Assembly: GCA_046728975.1 (NCBI GenBank)
Contig: JBKPFU010000141.1
Span: 1-8,773 of the forward strand
From: JBKPFU01 sp046728975
GTDB lineage: Bacteria > Actinomycetota > Thermoleophilia > Gaiellales > Gaiellaceae
Length of the DNA: 8,773 nucleotides
Reading direction: 5' to 3'
Below, piece after piece: positions 6,457-8,773 of this stretch (positions within the stretch are counted from its first letter, which is position 1; the number at the start of each line of letters is the position of its first letter). The notes beneath the pieces are model-generated. The model ran no database searches. It worked only from the letters and a program-made list of their open reading frames with translations, and was not told where the DNA came from. The translations under genes were made by a program, and so were the position numbers.

Positions 6457-6750
6457 GTGCCGCGCTACCTGATCGTCAGGCGCTTCTCCGTCCGTGAGTC
6501 GGAAATGCCCGTCGTCGGCCGACGGTCGCGGGAGCTCGTCGAGGGCGAGTTCCGCGAGGTCACCTGGGAGCACAGCCATGTCGTTGTGGACGGTGACGGC
6601 ATGGTCCGGACGTATTGCGTCTACGAGGCGCCGAGCGAGGAAGTCGTGATGGAGCATTCGAAGCGGCTGGGCGCGCACGACATCCAGGAGCTACACGAGA
6701 TCGCCGGCGACGTGACGCCGTCGGATTTCCCGCCGGACGAGCCGGGCTAG
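6457..6750 (+). CDS. DUF4242 family protein (SCO4226-like, possible nickel/metal binding)
   Basis: This is a small cytoplasmic protein of 97 residues with no signal peptide. The layout MPRYLIVRRF at the N-terminus, VTWEHSHVVVDGDG at 35-48, RTYCVYEAPS at 51-60 and a closing helix with HDIQELHEI at 74-82 matches the DUF4242 family, which has a ferredoxin-like fold. One Streptomyces member, SCO4226, is known to bind nickel. Histidines at 39, 41, 67, 74 and 80 could bind metal, but the ligands cannot be assigned here. The GTG start at 6457 is 43 nt after the hydantoinase stop and lacks a ribosome site; a TACCAT element 6 nt upstream suggests leaderless expression. Its stop overlaps the convergent cyclase gene stop in CTAG. 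A role in supplying metal to the two neighbouring metallohydrolases is possible but is only inference from position. Confidence 0.8.
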   Translation: MPRYLIVRRFSVRESEMPVVGRRSRELVEGEFREVTWEHSHVVVDGDGMVRTYCVYEAPSEEVVMEHSKRLGAHDIQELHEIAGDVTPSDFPPDEPG

Positions 6751-7520
6751 TCCCCGCGCCCGAGCAGCCGGGCGTCCGCGACGTGATACGTCGCCGTCTC
6801 GGCCAGCGCGATGCTTCGCGTCAACTTCCGACGCCGCTCGCGCTCGTCCTCGGGGACAAGCTGCAGGGCCTCGCGGTACAGCGCCGCCGCCCGTTCCTTC
6901 GCCCAGCCGTGCTCGGCATTCTCGGCGGCCGCGACGAGGTAGCGCACCGCCTTCTCGGAATCGCCCGCGTCGCGCCAGTGGTGCGCGAGGACGGCGCCGA
7001 CCTCGCCGGAGTTACCGCCGACTTCTTCGAAGAACAGCGCCGTCTCACGGTGACGCTCACGCCTCGCCGCCCGCGGGAGCAGCTCGTACGCGACGTCTCG
7101 TAGGAGCACGTGGTTGAACGAGAACTGCTCATGCCCCTCGAAGGCCGAGATCGCCTGCTTCGTGATCAGCTCGCGCCGTTCGAGCTCCAAAAGCGCGTCG
7201 CGCAGTGTCTGTGGATCGGCGGCCATCCGCTCCAAGGCTCCCAGCCAGAACACCCGGCCGGCGACAGCGGCGTCGAGGACGACCGCACGCTCGCGAGGAG
7301 GAAGGCCGTCCAGACGCGCCGCGATGAGCCCGCGCACCGTCGTCGGGAGGCGCGCGGAAGGATCGCCCGACTCGGTGAGCGCCGCTGCGAACTGCTCGAT
7401 GAACAGCGGGTTGCCATCCGCGGTGGCTGCGAGATCGGCCGCACGCTCGAGGTTCGCGGTCGCGCCGTTGTCGGCAAGCCGCTGCGCCGCGAGCTCCGTC
7501 GCCGCTGCGGCGTCGAGCGG
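6747..7520 (-). CDS. C-terminal part of a frameshifted cyclase-ATPase protein: AAA lid, winged-helix-like and TPR region
   Basis: This is the downstream half of the gene that begins at the right window edge, read in a different frame from position 7520 and ending at a TAG at 6749-6747 (257 residues). It has no start codon or ribosome site of its own at its proper beginning, and its sequence continues the upstream half directly (LPLD then PLDAAAATELAAQRL). Blocks typical of bacterial MalT/LuxR/cyclase-type ATPases follow in order: GNPLFIEQF at 36-44, PTTVRGLIAARLDGLPPRERAVV at about 59-81 and FSFNHVLLRDVAYELL at 133-148. A TPR-like pair, GDSEKAVRYLVAAAENA and AAALYREALQLVP, sits at about 187-223. 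The TPR tail is short compared with many relatives that run past 1000 residues in total. The frame stays clean for all 257 codons, so the break is recent or an error. Confidence 0.8.
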   Translation of the reverse strand, partial: PLDAAAATELAAQRLADNGATANLERAADLAATADGNPLFIEQFAAALTESGDPSARLPTTVRGLIAARLDGLPPRERAVVLDAAVAGRVFWLGALERMAADPQTLRDALLELERRELITKQAISAFEGHEQFSFNHVLLRDVAYELLPRAARRERHRETALFFEEVGGNSGEVGAVLAHHWRDAGDSEKAVRYLVAAAENAEHGWAKERAAALYREALQLVPEDERERRRKLTRSIALAETATYHVADARLLGRGD

Positions 7521-8773
7521 GGTCGAGCGGGAGCGCCGTGTGTGCGAGCAGCCCGCCGCCCCAGGCGGGGCGAACGTCGAAAAGCTGGGGGCGCGCGAGC
7601 GCCAGCATGAGGACGGGGAGATCGCGCAGTCGCGCCGCGAGCAGCTCGACGAGGTCGAGCAGAGCGACGTCGGCCCAGTGGAGGTCCTCGAAGACCAGCA
7701 TCGCCGGTTGATCTGCGGCGACCCCTTCGATGAAGCTCCGGATCGACAAGAACAGGCTGTCGCGGTCGGCCGTGGTCTCCGACGGATCGAGGCCGAGGAT
7801 GATCCCGAGATCCTTCGCGACCTCTTGCGACTCTCCAGGAGGCAGGACGGCCGAGACGGCGTCGTGAAGCTTCTTCGACGCTGCTTCAACGGTGTCGGTC
7901 TCGAAGATGCCGCACAGCTGCTTGAGCTGGAAGGCGAGGGCGGAGTACGCGGTGCTCTCGCGGTACGGGAGGGTTCGCCCACGGACGGTGCGACCGCCGC
8001 GGTCGCGAACCGTCTGGGCGAACTCGCGCGCGAGCCGCGTCTTCCCGACCCCGGGCGCCCCGATGATCGTGACGAGGTGCGGCCGCCGTTCCGACGCCAC
8101 GCGCTCCCACGTCCCGCGGAGAACGTCGAGCTCGTGACGGCGCCCGACGAGCGGGCCACGCGTAGGACGCTCTCCGGGCAGCCGAGCCTCGCGGAGAGCG
8201 ACCCACGCCGGGACCGGTCGCTCCTTGCCCTTTGCCTCGACGGCCGGCGTGGATGCGTACACGATCGCGTCTCTCGTCGCTTTCTGGGTGCCCTCGCCCA
8301 CGAGCACGGCTCCGACCGGCGCCGCGGTCTGGAGCCGCGCGGCCGTATTGATCACGTCGCCGGCGACCATCGCCTCGCCTAGTGCCGGCCTCGCGTCGAC
8401 TGCGACAAGTGCCTCGCCCGTGCTCACGCCGATGCGCACCTTGAGCTCGAGGCGGCGGTCGGCCTCGTCCATCGCCGCGATCGTGTCTCGAACCGTCAGC
8501 GCCGCCCTGACGGCCCGCTCCGCGTCGTCGCCATAGGCGACAGGAGCTCCAAAGATGCCGACCACTGCGTCGCCGATGAACTTCTCGACGATGCCGCCGA
8601 AAGACTCGATCTCGGCGCGGACCGCGGCGTGATACGGCCGGAGTCTCGCCTGAACATCCTCCGGGTCGAGGCGCCCGGCGAGCGAGGTGAACCCGACCAT
8701 GTCGACGAAGACCACGCTGACGATCCGCCGCTCCTCCCGTGGCGTCTTCCCTCGCTCGAGCGGGAGGCCGCAC
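7129..8773 (-). CDS. N-terminal part of a frameshifted class III adenylate/guanylate cyclase with AAA-type ATPase domain (5' end cut by window edge)
   Basis: The frame is open from the edge to a TGA at 7131-7129, but the native protein follows it only to 7522; the last 130 codons are out-of-frame readthrough. Numbered from the first whole codon at 8772, the class III cyclase domain covers about 15-195. D24 (FVDMVGFT) and D68 (EKFIGDAV) bind metal, K64 contacts the base, and N142 and R146 (GDVINTAARLQ) stabilise the transition state. An AAA/STAND-like ATPase follows: Walker A GAPGVGKT at 238-245 and Walker B MLVFEDLHWAD from 358. A GTG at 8715 is an internal possibility, but PREERRIVSVVFVD before it is normal cyclase sequence, so the true start lies beyond the edge. 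The leading CGLPL may be the end of a zinc ribbon, often found ahead of such cyclases. Predicted role: cAMP or cGMP synthesis controlled by its ATPase and TPR regions. The signal sensed is unknown. Confidence 0.85.
   Translation of the reverse strand, partial: CGLPLERGKTPREERRIVSVVFVDMVGFTSLAGRLDPEDVQARLRPYHAAVRAEIESFGGIVEKFIGDAVVGIFGAPVAYGDDAERAVRAALTVRDTIAAMDEADRRLELKVRIGVSTGEALVAVDARPALGEAMVAGDVINTAARLQTAAPVGAVLVGEGTQKATRDAIVYASTPAVEAKGKERPVPAWVALREARLPGERPTRGPLVGRRHELDVLRGTWERVASERRPHLVTIIGAPGVGKTRLAREFAQTVRDRGGRTVRGRTLPYRESTAYSALAFQLKQLCGIFETDTVEAASKKLHDAVSAVLPPGESQEVAKDLGIILGLDPSETTADRDSLFLSIRSFIEGVAADQPAMLVFEDLHWADVALLDLVELLAARLRDLPVLMLALARPQLFDVRPAWGGGLLAHTALPLDPARRRSGDGARGAAACRQRRDREPRACGRSRSHRGWQPAVHRAVRSGAHRVGRSFRAPPDDGARAHRGASGRPSSSRACGRPRRRCRRPGVLAGSLGADGRRSTDTARRAFGARTARADHEAGDLGLRGA
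7512..7531 (-). repeat. Tandem 10-bp direct repeat containing the frameshift point of the cyclase gene
   Basis: GTCGAGCGGG (plus-strand reading) occurs twice in a row with no spacer. The run of four G at 7519-7522 lies at the junction. On the coding strand, GAC at 7524-7522 is the last codon of the upstream frame and CCG at 7520-7518 the first of the downstream frame, so one extra C separates the two halves. A repeat unit of 10 bp also shifts the frame by one if duplicated, so slippage of either the unit or the C run could explain the break. Removing a single C restores LPLDPLDAAAA; removing one whole unit restores LPLDAAAA. Confidence 0.75.

Noticed and set aside
7114..8382. Plus-strand open frame of 422 codons opposite the cyclase-ATPase gene
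   Set aside because: Composition is Arg/Ala/Ser-rich without domains and the opposing strand encodes clear cyclase and Walker motifs.
8715..8715. GTG at 8715 as the true start of the cyclase gene
   Set aside because: The frame stays open to the window edge and the residues before it (PREERRIVSVVFVD) are normal cyclase beginning sequence, so the start lies outside the window.

Overview
High-GC DNA with GTG starts, gene overlaps and codon use typical of Actinomycetota. The gene content (a hydantoinase cluster beside a cyclase-ATPase regulator) would suit a soil lineage such as Thermoleophilia, but that assignment is inference. Both ends of the window cut through genes.

Positions 1-6413 look like one uptake-and-degradation locus for cyclic ureides (dihydropyrimidines, hydantoins or a related compound). 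On the minus strand, 1-1224 encodes an M20-family N-carbamoyl amino acid hydrolase / beta-ureidopropionase / allantoate amidohydrolase. From a 57-bp divergent intergenic region, a plus-strand operon runs the other way: permease A (1282-2163), ABC ATPase (2160-2984), permease B (2981-3814), a THI5/NMT1-like substrate-binding lipoprotein (3843-4973) and a dihydropyrimidinase/D-hydantoinase with every catalytic residue in place (5004-6413). Proposed flow: the lipoprotein captures the ring compound, the two-permease ABC transporter imports it, HydA opens the ring to an N-carbamoyl amino acid, and the M20 enzyme releases the amino acid, CO2 and ammonia. No dihydropyrimidine dehydrogenase or regulator is visible in the window.

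At 6457-6750 is a small DUF4242 protein, possibly transcribed from its own leaderless promoter. Its TAG stop overlaps the stop of the convergent gene in a single CTAG.

The right end (8773 to 6747, minus strand) is a class III nucleotide cyclase + AAA-type ATPase + TPR signalling protein. It is broken by an apparent 1-nt insertion near 7519-7522, inside a tandem 10-bp repeat. Both halves are otherwise intact, so this is a very recent lesion, a sequencing/assembly error or, less likely, a +1 ribosomal frameshift.

I see no RNA genes, CRISPR arrays, insertion sequences or phage genes. The locus is a recognisable catabolic cluster; the points most worth a second look are the two-permease transporter with its predicted ureide ligand and the frameshifted cyclase.
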